NCBI RefSeq assembly: GCF_000708715.2
Contig: NZ_JENB01000013.1
Location: 62,001-126,000, forward strand
Source of the DNA: Pseudomonas putida W15Oct28
Lineage (GTDB): Bacteria; Pseudomonadota; Gammaproteobacteria; Pseudomonadales; Pseudomonadaceae
Direction: 5' to 3'
DNA: 64,000 nucleotides
The translations under genes were made by a program, and so were the position numbers. This document shows, piece by piece, positions 1 through 6,459 of the stretch; within the stretch, counting starts at the first letter, position 1, and every line of letters begins with the position of its first letter. Below the pieces are notes generated by a model. The model did no database searches and was not told where the DNA came from. It was given only the letters and a program-made list of their open reading frames with translations.

Positions 1-9
1 CCTTGAATA

Positions 10-25
10 CTGTACGAATATACAG
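10..25 (+). promoter_or_regulatory. LexA (SOS) box upstream of the DUF1654 gene
   Basis: CTGTACGAATATACAG has the gammaproteobacterial LexA form CTG-N10-CAG with an AT-rich, nearly palindromic core. It ends 16 bases before the ATG at 42, where it would cover the promoter. Binding by LexA, and so induction by DNA damage, is inferred from this match. Confidence 0.75.
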
Positions 26-41
26 CTATCAGGATGAGAAT

Positions 42-365
42 ATGTCTAAGCACATGAAGGCAGCACCCCGGCAGCACCAGGTAATGACCGGCGTAGAGCG
101 GCTTGGCCTGCGGGTGTCATCGATGATCAACCACCCGCTCGCACAGACGCAGCGCTGGGTCGTTGTGCATCGCCTGGATACCGACGGTGATGCCGAATGG
201 GAGGAGGTGATGGGCCTGCTGTCCGACACGCCCGAGTTGGACCTGACGTTCAACGACGACGAAAGCGTCACCGTGCGCTGGCAGCGCAGCAGTGTGGAGG
301 AGCGTGACGATTTTATCGTTGAGCCGTACAGCAAGGAGGAGGTTGAAGCGCCAGCGCCTTTCTGA
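42..365 (+). CDS. DUF1654 family small protein, probably SOS-induced
   Basis: A 107-residue soluble protein that I place in DUF1654, a small Pseudomonas family of unknown function. The assignment is from memory of its pattern: ERLGLRV near residues 19-25, HRLDTDGDAEW near 43-53 and LTFNDDESVTVRW further on. The ATG at 42 is preferred to an in-frame codon at 3 because AGGATGAG lies just upstream and because the LexA box would otherwise fall inside the gene. It converges on an S24-type repressor gene with a terminator between them. Its role is unknown; the LexA box suggests a DNA-damage or prophage-associated job. Confidence 0.75.
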   Translation: MSKHMKAAPRQHQVMTGVERLGLRVSSMINHPLAQTQRWVVVHRLDTDGDAEWEEVMGLLSDTPELDLTFNDDESVTVRWQRSSVEERDDFIVEPYSKEEVEAPAPF

Positions 366-373
366 GCGTTATG

Positions 374-402
374 CAAAGCCCGCCTGGGTGGCGGGCTTCG
401 GC
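374..402. terminator. Stem-loop terminator between convergent genes
   Basis: AAGCCCGCC and GGCGGGCTT pair around a 5-base TGGGT loop at 376-398. T residues follow on the plus strand and A residues precede it, so it can serve the DUF1654 gene and possibly the convergent repressor gene. Confidence 0.6.
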
Positions 403-403
403 T

Positions 404-1228
404 TCATACCAGGTGCGCATTCCACACCAGCAGCACCCTGGCCTGAATGTAGGTTTCTTCCCGGCGAATCATGCGGTCCTTGTGCCGCGAGTTGTCGGAA
501 ATCATCTCGAAGTGGTCATCGTCAGCGATCTGCAATCGCTTGATGTAGATGTGGTCGCCCCAGGACAAGAAGTAGATGCCATCGCCGACAAACTCGCGGA
601 TGCTGACATCGACGATCAGCGGGTCCCGGTGCTTGATGGTCGGCTCCATCGACTGGCCCCAACCCGTGATCATCTTCAGGTGGTGGTGTTCAGTGAACGC
701 CACACCCAGTTCGCGCAGATGGCTGGGGCTGACGCGAACGTCCTTGAACATCTCGGGGTAGTCGTGGGGGATCTGGCCACCGCCCATGGCGGCCCGCACA
801 TCGTAGTGGGCAATCCACACTTCGTCACCAACCAGGCCAGGGCGAACCAGGTCAGCCTTTATCAGCGTGGCATCCTGCGGTTCTTCTGCAGCGGCCAGCA
901 ACCTTTGCCGGGTTTCCTCAGAGATACCCTTGCCGCTTCGGGCAAGCATCTGCTTGACCAGGTCGGCCGCCGAAAGCTTGCCTTCGCCCGCTTCGACCGC
1001 CGCCTGCACGGGGTCGCCTGCCGACAGTGCGTCGAACCAACCCCGTGGCAAACCTTCGATGCCCTCGATTCTGCGGGCCACGTCATCGCCCAGGTTTTTC
1101 GCGGTCTTGTCGGAAAGGATCTGGCTCAGGTGTGCAGGCGCCATCCCCCAGCGTTCTGCGCAGGATCCCTTTCTCTGGCTGCCGATGAGCTTGACCAGGT
1201 TGTGCTTGCGAATGTCGTAGATGTCCAT
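404..1228 (-). CDS. XRE-type repressor with S24 (LexA/CI-like) peptidase domain
   Basis: A 274-residue protein with an N-terminal DNA-binding HTH (about residues 8-60, with AERWGMAPAHLSQILS as recognition region) and a C-terminal S24 domain. The self-cleavage dyad looks intact: Ser193 in GWGQSMEPT and Lys230 in HIYIKRLQ. A RAAMGGG stretch near 145-151 could hold the cleavage site, although a classical Ala-Gly bond is not there. Such proteins repress phage or pyocin genes until RecA triggers autocleavage. The ATG at 1228 gives a normal HTH start; ATGs at 1240 and 1273 are possible but add residues unlike the family. Two identical 15-bp palindromes lie just upstream, which suggests autoregulation and control of the divergent gene at 1393. 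Confidence 0.85.
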   Translation of the reverse strand: MDIYDIRKHNLVKLIGSQRKGSCAERWGMAPAHLSQILSDKTAKNLGDDVARRIEGIEGLPRGWFDALSAGDPVQAAVEAGEGKLSAADLVKQMLARSGKGISEETRQRLLAAAEEPQDATLIKADLVRPGLVGDEVWIAHYDVRAAMGGGQIPHDYPEMFKDVRVSPSHLRELGVAFTEHHHLKMITGWGQSMEPTIKHRDPLIVDVSIREFVGDGIYFLSWGDHIYIKRLQIADDDHFEMISDNSRHKDRMIRREETYIQARVLLVWNAHLV

Positions 1229-1248
1229 AGGGCGAAGCATGCCAGTGT

Positions 1249-1313
1249 TTAGCTTGCTGCTAAATATGCGCATGGCTAAATTAGCTCTTGTGACAATGTT
1301 AGCTGTAGGCTAA
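1249..1313. promoter_or_regulatory. Operator array of TTAGC-N5-GCTAA palindromes
   Basis: Two perfect copies of TTAGC-N5-GCTAA occur at 1249-1263 and 1299-1313, 50 bp apart. Between them the same half-sites appear everted as GCTAA-A-TTAGC at 1275-1285. The array fills the region between the divergent S24 repressor and the gene at 1393. Use as operators of that repressor is inferred from position and symmetry. Confidence 0.65.
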
Positions 1314-1392
1314 ATTAAATCCATCAACAAGGAAAGCCCGTGAGGCATTTTTGTCCAGGGCTCGTCACATCATCACCTGTAATGAGGTTCAC

Positions 1393-1707
1393 ATGGATCC
1401 GACCGACCTCGGCCCGGGCACAGTCACTTGGCTGAGCGGTACGGGCACTGTGTTGCTGGGTGCATTTCTGTGGCTGCGCAAGTGGTTGTCCCGGGATGCA
1501 GCCGAGCGAGCGATGGACAGCGCAGACATTGCAGTCATCCGCCGCCTGACCGAACTGCTGGACATTGAGCGGGACGCCCGCAGAGAGGCAGAGGCCAAAG
1601 CTGATCAGTTCGCCACGGAGCGCAACGAGCTGGTGCTGACCGTAGGGCGGTTGCAAGGCAAAGTGCTGGCGCTGACCAGCCAGCTGGGCCGTAGCTCCCA
1701 TCGCTGA
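1393..1707 (+). CDS. Small membrane-anchored coiled-coil protein, phage/tailocin-associated type
   Basis: A 104-residue protein with one hydrophobic segment (about residues 10-28, after the opening MDPTDLGPG) followed by a charged, heptad-rich helix (about 33-95, with RDARREAEAKADQFATERN). The ATG at 1393 has GAGG 6-9 bases upstream. I recognise similar openings in small Pseudomonas proteins beside prophage or pyocin regulators, but no function is known to me. It is divergent from the S24 repressor across the operator array, so it is a likely target. It could be a holin-like or spanin-like leftover; the single membrane segment plus coiled coil does not decide this. Confidence 0.6.
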   Translation: MDPTDLGPGTVTWLSGTGTVLLGAFLWLRKWLSRDAAERAMDSADIAVIRRLTELLDIERDARREAEAKADQFATERNELVLTVGRLQGKVLALTSQLGRSSHR

Positions 1708-1732
1708 GGCAACGCTGAGGTGACAGGGCCGG

Positions 1733-1763
1733 GCAAAAAAAAGCCCACCAGATTGGCGGGCCA
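1733..1763 (-). terminator. Rho-independent terminator of the small gene at 1799
   Basis: Read on the minus strand, GCCCGCCA and TGGTGGGC form a stem (with one G-U type pair) around 3 bases, followed by a run of eight T. It lies 36 bases past the stop of the 1799-1981 gene. Confidence 0.7.
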
Positions 1764-1798
1764 TAAGGGCGTAGGGAGCAACGCACAACAAATTCGGG

Positions 1799-1981
1799 TC
1801 AGGCGACGAGGGTGCCGGGTCGCAACTGCTCAACCAGGGCTTGGGCCGAGGCAAGGGTCGGCATCGGGCCGCTCACGGCTTCGCCGTTGCGCACCAGGTA
1901 CCAGCACGCCAGCAGGCCCTGCTCACGCAGTGGAGTGGGGACGGCGCTGCCGACGACGGACATGATCTGGATAGTGGCCAT
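1799..1981 (-). CDS. Small conserved-looking hypothetical protein
   Basis: A 60-residue protein that begins MATIQIMSVVGSAVPTPLRE and contains CWYLVRNGEAVSGPMPTLASA, a pattern that looks like a small surface-exposed beta/alpha domain. The ATG is preceded by AGGAGG at ideal spacing and the gene is followed by a clear terminator, so it is a real single-gene unit. I do not recognise the family and see no signal peptide or membrane segment. Confidence 0.65.
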   Translation of the reverse strand: MATIQIMSVVGSAVPTPLREQGLLACWYLVRNGEAVSGPMPTLASAQALVEQLRPGTLVA

Positions 1982-2075
1982 GAGGACCTCCTGTGAAACA
2001 TGGCTCTACCATACGCAGCAGCCCGGGCGGTTTGAAATCAACTTCCTCGATAGTGGTCATTAGTTCTATCAACCG

Positions 2076-2282
2076 TTACCAGCGTGGCGGGCCGTAGTAC
2101 ACCGGGGGCGGGCCGTAATAAGTGCGGTAGCCTGGGGGCGGTGGCGCCGGTGCGTAGTACGGCTGGTAGTACACCGGCTGTGGCGGCGGTTGCACGTAGA
2201 CCGGCGGCGGCCCGTAATAGACCGGCTGGCGTTCGACGTACACCGTACCGGGCCGCAAGGCCGCTCCTACAGGTCGGCGCAT
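2076..2282 (-). pseudogene. Pro/Tyr-rich protein gene truncated at its 5' end by a REP element
   Basis: The frame encodes a run of PVYYGPPPVYV / PPPGYRTYYGPP repeats ending PPRW, typical of the C-terminal part of small exported Pseudomonas proteins rich in Pro and Tyr. The first codons (RRPVGAALRPG) do not look like a signal peptide: they are the translation of a REP element at about 2248-2273 (CTGTAGGAGCGGCC on this strand). The original start and signal peptide seem to be lost. The reading frame stays open, so a translated short product is possible. It ends 9 bases from the stop of the TonB receptor gene. Confidence 0.5.
2248..2273. repeat. Single REP element
   Basis: GGGCCGCAAGGCCGCTCCTACAGG is one half of the CTGTAGGAGCGGCCTTG type of REP that recurs in inverted pairs elsewhere in the window (for example 23902-24022). 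Here it stands alone at the 5' edge of a broken gene. Confidence 0.65.
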
Positions 2283-2290
2283 CGCAAGGG

Positions 2291-4363
2291 TTAGCGGAAG
2301 CTGTAGGAAACCCCTGCGTATACGCCAAACCCTTCACCCGGCGTCGAGCGGGCGTTGTCCTTGCCGGCGTCGTTGTAGGTCGGCGTCACCGTCGCGGCAT
2401 AGCGCTTGTTGGTCAGGTTGCGCAGGTCCAGCCAGGTCTGCCAGTCCTGTTTCGGTGAATCCCAGCCTAGGCGCGCGCCGAGCAAGGCATATTCATCGGC
2501 GTGGTAGCTGTTGGCATAGTCCACCTGCACCTTGGAGGCCATCTGCGTGTTGACCCCGGCGTAGAATCCGCTCGGCCAGTCATAGCGAAGTTCGGCCTGG
2601 TAGTAGTGCATGGGGATGCCGGGCAGGCGGTTGTCGCCAAACGTGTCGTCATCACGGTAGTGGAAGTCGCTGAAGGTATAGGCCTGGCGCAAGCTCAGCT
2701 TGCCGGTACCGGCGCGTTCCCACAGGGTGCTTTCGAGGCCGGCCTCCACGCCCTGGTGCACGGTCGCGCTGGCGTTGAACTCCGAGGTGAAGTTCGGCAC
2801 CACTTCCACGGCCAACAGTTCGTGGCGCACTTGCGAGTAGTACCAGGCAAGGTCCCAGCGGCCGAGTGCCGAGTCGCCACGCGCGCCCAGCTCCAGGGTA
2901 GTGGCAGTCTGGTTCTGCATCTCGATCGGCTGGATCTGCTTGCCGCCTGTGCTGGGCGCGCTCCAGATCAGCGACCACGGGTGGGGCGGTTCTACCGAGC
3001 GGCTGAGGTTGCCGTACACCTGCAGGTCCGGGCGGATGTCGTAGCGCAGGCCCAGGCGTGGTGCATAGTCCCAGTCATGCATGCTCACCTTGCCGCCTTC
3101 GGCCGGGTAGGTCACGTCACTTTCGCGGCGGGTGTAGATCATCGCCAGGCCCGTGGTCAGCCACAGGTCGGGGACCAGTTCCAGGTCGTTGCCGACATGC
3201 AGCACGGTGTCCGAGCCCTGGTAGGTGAAGTCACGGGTACGCGCGCCGAATACATCGCCATTGCGGGCAAATTGTGACGCGCCGCTGTTGGGCAGGTGCT
3301 TGGTAGTACGCCAGCCGATGGTGGTCTTGCTTTCGTGGCCAAGCAGCGTGTCGCGGCGGAAATAGTTCAGCGTGCCGCTGACATCGGTATAGGCGACCTT
3401 CAGGCGCATCGGGCCTTCACGCAGGTCCATCGGGTAGTCGTGATAGACCAGGCCGGCTTCCACGCGCGCATCGTCGTCGAGGTAGAAGGTGGTCTTGTTG
3501 CCCACCCAGGTGCTGCCTGGTTGCGGGCGGCTGTCGTCGCGGGCCAGATAGGCCGGGTTGGCTGCGCGCGGGTGGTGCTTGATCTGGTCTTTGGTCAGGC
3601 GCCCGGCCAGTTCGTTTTCCGTTTCCCGGTAGCGCAGGTAGAAGCGCGTTTCCAGGTTCGGGTTGAAGCGGTAGCCGACGTTGGCGGCAATGCCCTTGGC
3701 GCTGCCGCTGCTGTGCGCCTGATAGCCGTCATATTCCGAGTCGGTCAGGGCCACGTAGTAGTCGAGGTTGCCCAGCACTTGCCCCGAGCTGATGTGCCGG
3801 TGCTGGTAACCGCGGCTGCCCACCTCGTAGCGCACCTGCAGCGGCGCGGCGTCGTAGCCGGTGTGGGTGACGTAGTTGATCGCACCGCCCAGCGCCAGGG
3901 CACCCTGGTCGAAACCATTGGCGCCGCGCAGCACTTCGGCACGGCTCAGCCACAGCGGCTCGAACAGCTCGTAGGGTGTACCGCCCGGGCCAGTCAGCGG
4001 CAGGCCGTCGAACATCGTGTACACCCCGGAGCCGTGGGCACCCGGTGCGCGGTTGATGCCCGAGCCGCGGATCGACAGTTTGATGCCATCGTTGCCCGCC
4101 GATTGGGCGAATACGCCGGGCTGGTAGGCCAGCACGTCCTGGTTGCTGGCCACTCGGCCTTGCCCCACGCGTTGCATGTCCACCAGGTTGCTGGCGCCTG
4201 GCACCTCGCGCAGGCGTTCGCTGGCAGCTGTCAGGTCGTTCTGCTCCTCATCGGTGATCAGCACCTGGCCCAATTCGACCGAGGATGCTGCCAGGGCGGG
4301 CTGGGCGGCAGCAAAGGCAGCTAGCAGGCCAAGGCAGGACGATGGGGAAAAAACGGAACGCAT
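2291..4363 (-). CDS. TonB-dependent outer-membrane receptor
   Basis: A 690-residue protein with a Sec signal peptide (about residues 1-25, ending AQPALA), a TonB-box-like segment (ELGQVLITDEE, near 31-41), a plug domain (about 50-165, with SIRGSGINRAPG and LRGANGFDQGALALGGAINYVT) and a long beta-barrel region to the end. It has no N-terminal signalling (STN) domain, so it should not act as a transducer for an anti-sigma factor. The last residues are SYSFR, with the usual Phe one from the end. Its substrate (siderophore, metal complex or other) cannot be told from sequence alone, and no iron-uptake genes adjoin it. I saw no convincing Fur box in the 220 bp upstream. Confidence 0.9.
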   Translation of the reverse strand: MRSVFSPSSCLGLLAAFAAAQPALAASSVELGQVLITDEEQNDLTAASERLREVPGASNLVDMQRVGQGRVASNQDVLAYQPGVFAQSAGNDGIKLSIRGSGINRAPGAHGSGVYTMFDGLPLTGPGGTPYELFEPLWLSRAEVLRGANGFDQGALALGGAINYVTHTGYDAAPLQVRYEVGSRGYQHRHISSGQVLGNLDYYVALTDSEYDGYQAHSSGSAKGIAANVGYRFNPNLETRFYLRYRETENELAGRLTKDQIKHHPRAANPAYLARDDSRPQPGSTWVGNKTTFYLDDDARVEAGLVYHDYPMDLREGPMRLKVAYTDVSGTLNYFRRDTLLGHESKTTIGWRTTKHLPNSGASQFARNGDVFGARTRDFTYQGSDTVLHVGNDLELVPDLWLTTGLAMIYTRRESDVTYPAEGGKVSMHDWDYAPRLGLRYDIRPDLQVYGNLSRSVEPPHPWSLIWSAPSTGGKQIQPIEMQNQTATTLELGARGDSALGRWDLAWYYSQVRHELLAVEVVPNFTSEFNASATVHQGVEAGLESTLWERAGTGKLSLRQAYTFSDFHYRDDDTFGDNRLPGIPMHYYQAELRYDWPSGFYAGVNTQMASKVQVDYANSYHADEYALLGARLGWDSPKQDWQTWLDLRNLTNKRYAATVTPTYNDAGKDNARSTPGEGFGVYAGVSYSFR

Positions 4364-4583
4364 TGTACGACTCCAGGCGAAAGACGAATGGACAACGGCG
4401 TTGAGACGAGCGAAATGCCGCTTGGAGCACGCAGAAAGCCAGCAAATCTTGCGTAACTTTTGTCAGACGGTTTTGTACGAAAGTTCTTTACAAGCCGCAG
4501 CGGTGGAGCCAGGCGCCATGGGCTTCGTAAGGTGACTGCAGATCGGCAGCGATGCCTCGCTCAATCACCCGTGGAGTACCAGC

Positions 4584-4832
4584 ATGACTGACAACGCACT
4601 ACACCCGCAGCAACCCTCGGCGGACGCCCCGGTTCGCCTGACGCCCCGTGAACGGCAAGTGCTGTTGTGGTGTGCCTACGGCAAGAGCTCGTGGGAGATC
4701 GGCCGGATCCTGGAATGCAAGGAGTCGACGGTGAACTTCCACGTGTCCAACATCCTGCGCAAGTTCGATGTGCCTACCCGGGTGGCGGCAGTGATCAAGG
4801 CCATTCGCTACGGCATGCTGGCCGAGCAATGA
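4584..4832 (+). CDS. Stand-alone LuxR/GerE-type HTH regulator
   Basis: At 82 residues it is almost only a GerE-type DNA-binding domain: LTPRERQVLLWCAYGKSSWEIG (about 19-40) followed by the recognition helix region ESTVNFHVSNILRKF (about 47-61). There is no receiver or autoinducer-binding domain, so its input is unknown. GGAG precedes the ATG by 8 bases. The stop is only 11 bp from the next gene, which points to one operon with the GpL-like and holin-like genes, an unusual setting for a LuxR-type HTH. It could regulate the phage-derived genes or a host target. Confidence 0.8.
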   Translation: MTDNALHPQQPSADAPVRLTPRERQVLLWCAYGKSSWEIGRILECKESTVNFHVSNILRKFDVPTRVAAVIKAIRYGMLAEQ

Positions 4833-4843
4833 GGGGGTGAGGT

Positions 4844-5191
4844 ATGAGCAACGACCCTCGGTTACCGCGTTATGCCGACAGCCATGACCCATTCTGGCCA
4901 CGGGTGGACCTTGGCAGGCTGCGTGAGCGCCTGAACCTGCCGTGGCCGGTCAGTGAGGCCGCCCTGGAAGTGGCCGCACGTTGTGCCGCCATTGATGCCG
5001 CACGGGAATTTGCACGCTGGCGGGCGGTGCTGCGAGAGCGGGGCTACAAGCGCCTGGAGGATGTGGCCGGGCATGACCAAGGGCGCGCATTGCGGGTGTG
5101 CTACATCCGCTTTGTTGAAGCCGCGGTCCTGTACAGCCTGGGCGCAAGCGCTTACCTGCCCGCTGCGCGTCGGGGGACGGCTCATGCATGA
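4844..5191 (+). CDS. P2 GpL-like phage head-completion protein (remnant)
   Basis: A 115-residue protein whose pattern matches phage P2 GpL: FWPRVDLGRLRERLNL near 17-32, a helix ALEVAARCAAIDAAREFARWR near 40-60, and VCYIRFVEAAVLYSLGA near 86-102, where GpL has its xxYRRAVYxLxxA helix. GpL completes and stabilises filled P2 heads. The match is from recalled family pattern, not a search. The protein is shorter than P2 GpL at its C-terminus. No other capsid gene is present, so any present role is not in building phage heads. It overlaps the next gene by 8 bp. Confidence 0.55.
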   Translation: MSNDPRLPRYADSHDPFWPRVDLGRLRERLNLPWPVSEAALEVAARCAAIDAAREFARWRAVLRERGYKRLEDVAGHDQGRALRVCYIRFVEAAVLYSLGASAYLPAARRGTAHA

Positions 5192-5546
5192 GGAATCTGT
5201 TGTCGACCGCTGGGCCCCGGGGCTGATTGAGCTGCTGAGTGTGGATGGCAGTGTGTTGTTTGCCGCGCTTCTGGGGGCTTTGCTGGTGGGCGCGGCGCGC
5301 GACCGGTTGATCACCAGTGCGACCAGGCGCCTGACGCTGGGCAAGAAGCTGTTGCTGGTGTTCGTGACCGTGGGTGTCGGCCACCTGTTCGAGCCGCTGG
5401 TTTCGTCATTGGCGCCCTTGTTGACCCGCGGCATGGCGGCATTCGTGGCCGCCGTGGTGGTGATCCCCATCAGCCTCAAGGTCATGGTCTGGCTGGATAC
5501 GCTCGACCCGCGCGAACTCATCCAGCGCTGGCGCCGCCGAGGTTAG
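5184..5546 (+). CDS. Holin-like small membrane protein
   Basis: A 120-residue protein with three hydrophobic segments (about 24-38, 56-75 and 84-104) and a basic C-terminal tail (QRWRRRG), the build of a class I holin. It begins inside the GpL-like gene, so translation is probably coupled. In P2-like phages a holin gene lies a few genes after L, which fits the neighbour. No endolysin or spanin gene is present here. The holin name is inferred from topology and context; an unrelated small membrane protein is possible. Confidence 0.55.
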   Translation: MHEESVVDRWAPGLIELLSVDGSVLFAALLGALLVGAARDRLITSATRRLTLGKKLLLVFVTVGVGHLFEPLVSSLAPLLTRGMAAFVAAVVVIPISLKVMVWLDTLDPRELIQRWRRRG

Positions 5547-5935
5547 CCGCTGGCGGCTTTGGGCAAGTGGCTGGTCAGTTCGCTCAATTGCTGTTCCAGG
5601 TGCTGGATGCGTTGCTTGTCCTTGATGAGCAGCAGGATGGCCTGGCGATCAGCTGGCGACAATGTGCGCAGCCGCTCGAGCATGTCGAACTCCCAGCCTG
5701 CTTCACCTTGGCGCGCCTGGTGCTGTTCCACTTCGCCCAATAGCAACCAGTCCAGCGAGCATGCGTGCTGCCTGGCCATGTCTATGCAAAGTGAGTACGG
5801 GATGCTGTCGCGCACCTTCCAGCTGCTGAGCGTTTGCGGGCTGACCGACAGTGCGCGTGACAAGTCGGCATCGGACTGGGCGCCGGTCAGAAGCTTGAGG
5901 CGCGTGAGCACCGAAGCAAGTACGTGAGTACTCAT
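5543..5935 (-). CDS. Phage CI-type repressor, HTH domain protein
   Basis: A 130-residue protein whose first 70 residues match the phage CI repressor HTH family: LKLLTGAQSDADLSRALSVS, then TLSSWKVRDSIPYSLCIDMA and CSLDWLLLGE. The rest is a short helical tail (ADRQAILLLIKDKQRIQHLEQQ, probably a dimerising coiled coil) with no S24 peptidase domain, so it cannot self-cleave. It is divergent from the Ogr-type gene and ends 4 bp inside the convergent holin-like gene. It most likely represses the small ORF/ogr transcript. Confidence 0.8.
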   Translation of the reverse strand: MSTHVLASVLTRLKLLTGAQSDADLSRALSVSPQTLSSWKVRDSIPYSLCIDMARQHACSLDWLLLGEVEQHQARQGEAGWEFDMLERLRTLSPADRQAILLLIKDKQRIQHLEQQLSELTSHLPKAASG

Positions 5936-6025
5936 AACAAATATCCATGACTGGTTTAATGATATTCCATGGGCTTAAACTACTCGTTATGAATACAGCC
6001 CTGCGTTTTAAGGAGCACTTCTGCA
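5936..6025. promoter_or_regulatory. Divergent promoter/operator region between the CI-type and Ogr-type genes
   Basis: This 90-bp AT-richer interval holds GTTTAA (5954-5959) and its inverse TTAAAC (5975-5980), plus related copies ATATCCATG (5941-5949) and ATATTCCATG (5962-5971). Such repeated half-sites are what a CI-type repressor operator would show. The exact operator limits cannot be set from sequence. Confidence 0.4.
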
Positions 6026-6118
6026 ATGAGAACCATCAAATTGAAGAATACACCCACAGTTGCAGCCAATACTGACACACAAGTTGGCCTGGGCAATGCT
6101 AGCAGGTACTTGCCGTGA
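6026..6118 (+). CDS. 30-codon small ORF translationally coupled to the ogr-like gene
   Basis: The frame encodes 30 residues (MRTIKLKNTPTVAANTDTQV then GLGNASRYLP). AAGGAG lies about 10 bases before its ATG, and its TGA overlaps the GTG of the next gene as GTGA. That arrangement supports real translation, perhaps as a leader that couples to the activator. I do not recognise the peptide. Confidence 0.5.
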   Translation: MRTIKLKNTPTVAANTDTQVGLGNASRYLP

Positions 6119-6378
6119 GTACTTACAAGCTGGTTTGCCCGCATTGCCATAGCCGGATGCGCATACGCACCAGCGAAGGGCGCCATATTTTCCTGCGTAT
6201 CGCTTATTTGCAATGCACCACCGAGGCGTGCGGCTGGTCAGTACGCGCCGAATTCGAAATGACCCATGAACTCTCCCCCAGCGGGATGCCCAATCCGGAA
6301 GTGTACCTGCCTTCGGCCAATGGCGATTTGCGCAAGGCCGCCCTGCCTGGGGCCGGCCAGGCCAGCCCGGTTGAGTGA
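6115..6378 (+). CDS. Ogr/Delta-type zinc-finger transcription activator (P2-like)
   Basis: An 87-residue protein with the Ogr/Delta layout: CPHC at residues 8-11, then C34 and C39 in QCTTEACGW, with the RIRTS motif and Arg/Tyr spacing of the family between them. In P2 and P4 phages, Ogr and Delta bind late promoters and recruit RNA polymerase. The start is GTG, overlapping the stop of the small upstream ORF. It faces away from a CI-type repressor and ends at a shared terminator with nuoN. With no late phage genes nearby except the L- and holin-like pair, its present target is unclear; the operon beginning at 4584 is a candidate. Confidence 0.85.
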   Translation: MSTYKLVCPHCHSRMRIRTSEGRHIFLRIAYLQCTTEACGWSVRAEFEMTHELSPSGMPNPEVYLPSANGDLRKAALPGAGQASPVE

Positions 6379-6417
6379 GGCGTCATAGGGGGCAGGCAAA
6401 AAAATGCGCAGATAAAA

Positions 6418-6444
6418 AAACACCCCGCATAGGCGGGGTGTTTT
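6418..6444. terminator. nuoN: Bidirectional terminator between the ogr-like gene and nuoN
   Basis: CACCCCGC and GCGGGGTG pair around ATAG at 6421-6440. The stem is flanked by a run of A on the left and TTTT on the right, so it works in both directions. It ends the phage remnant on one side and the nuo operon on the other. Confidence 0.85.
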
Positions 6445-6459
6445 GTGTTGCCGGGGCGA

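Noticed and set aside
2038..2337. A 99-codon minus-strand frame over the end of the TonB receptor gene.
   Set aside because: It is the wrong frame of the Pro/Tyr-rich sequence and of the receptor 3' end; the frame at 2076-2282 carries the coherent repeats.
4584..6378. An intact or inducible prophage.
   Set aside because: Only a few P2-type genes remain; integrase, replication, terminase, portal, tail and endolysin genes are all missing.
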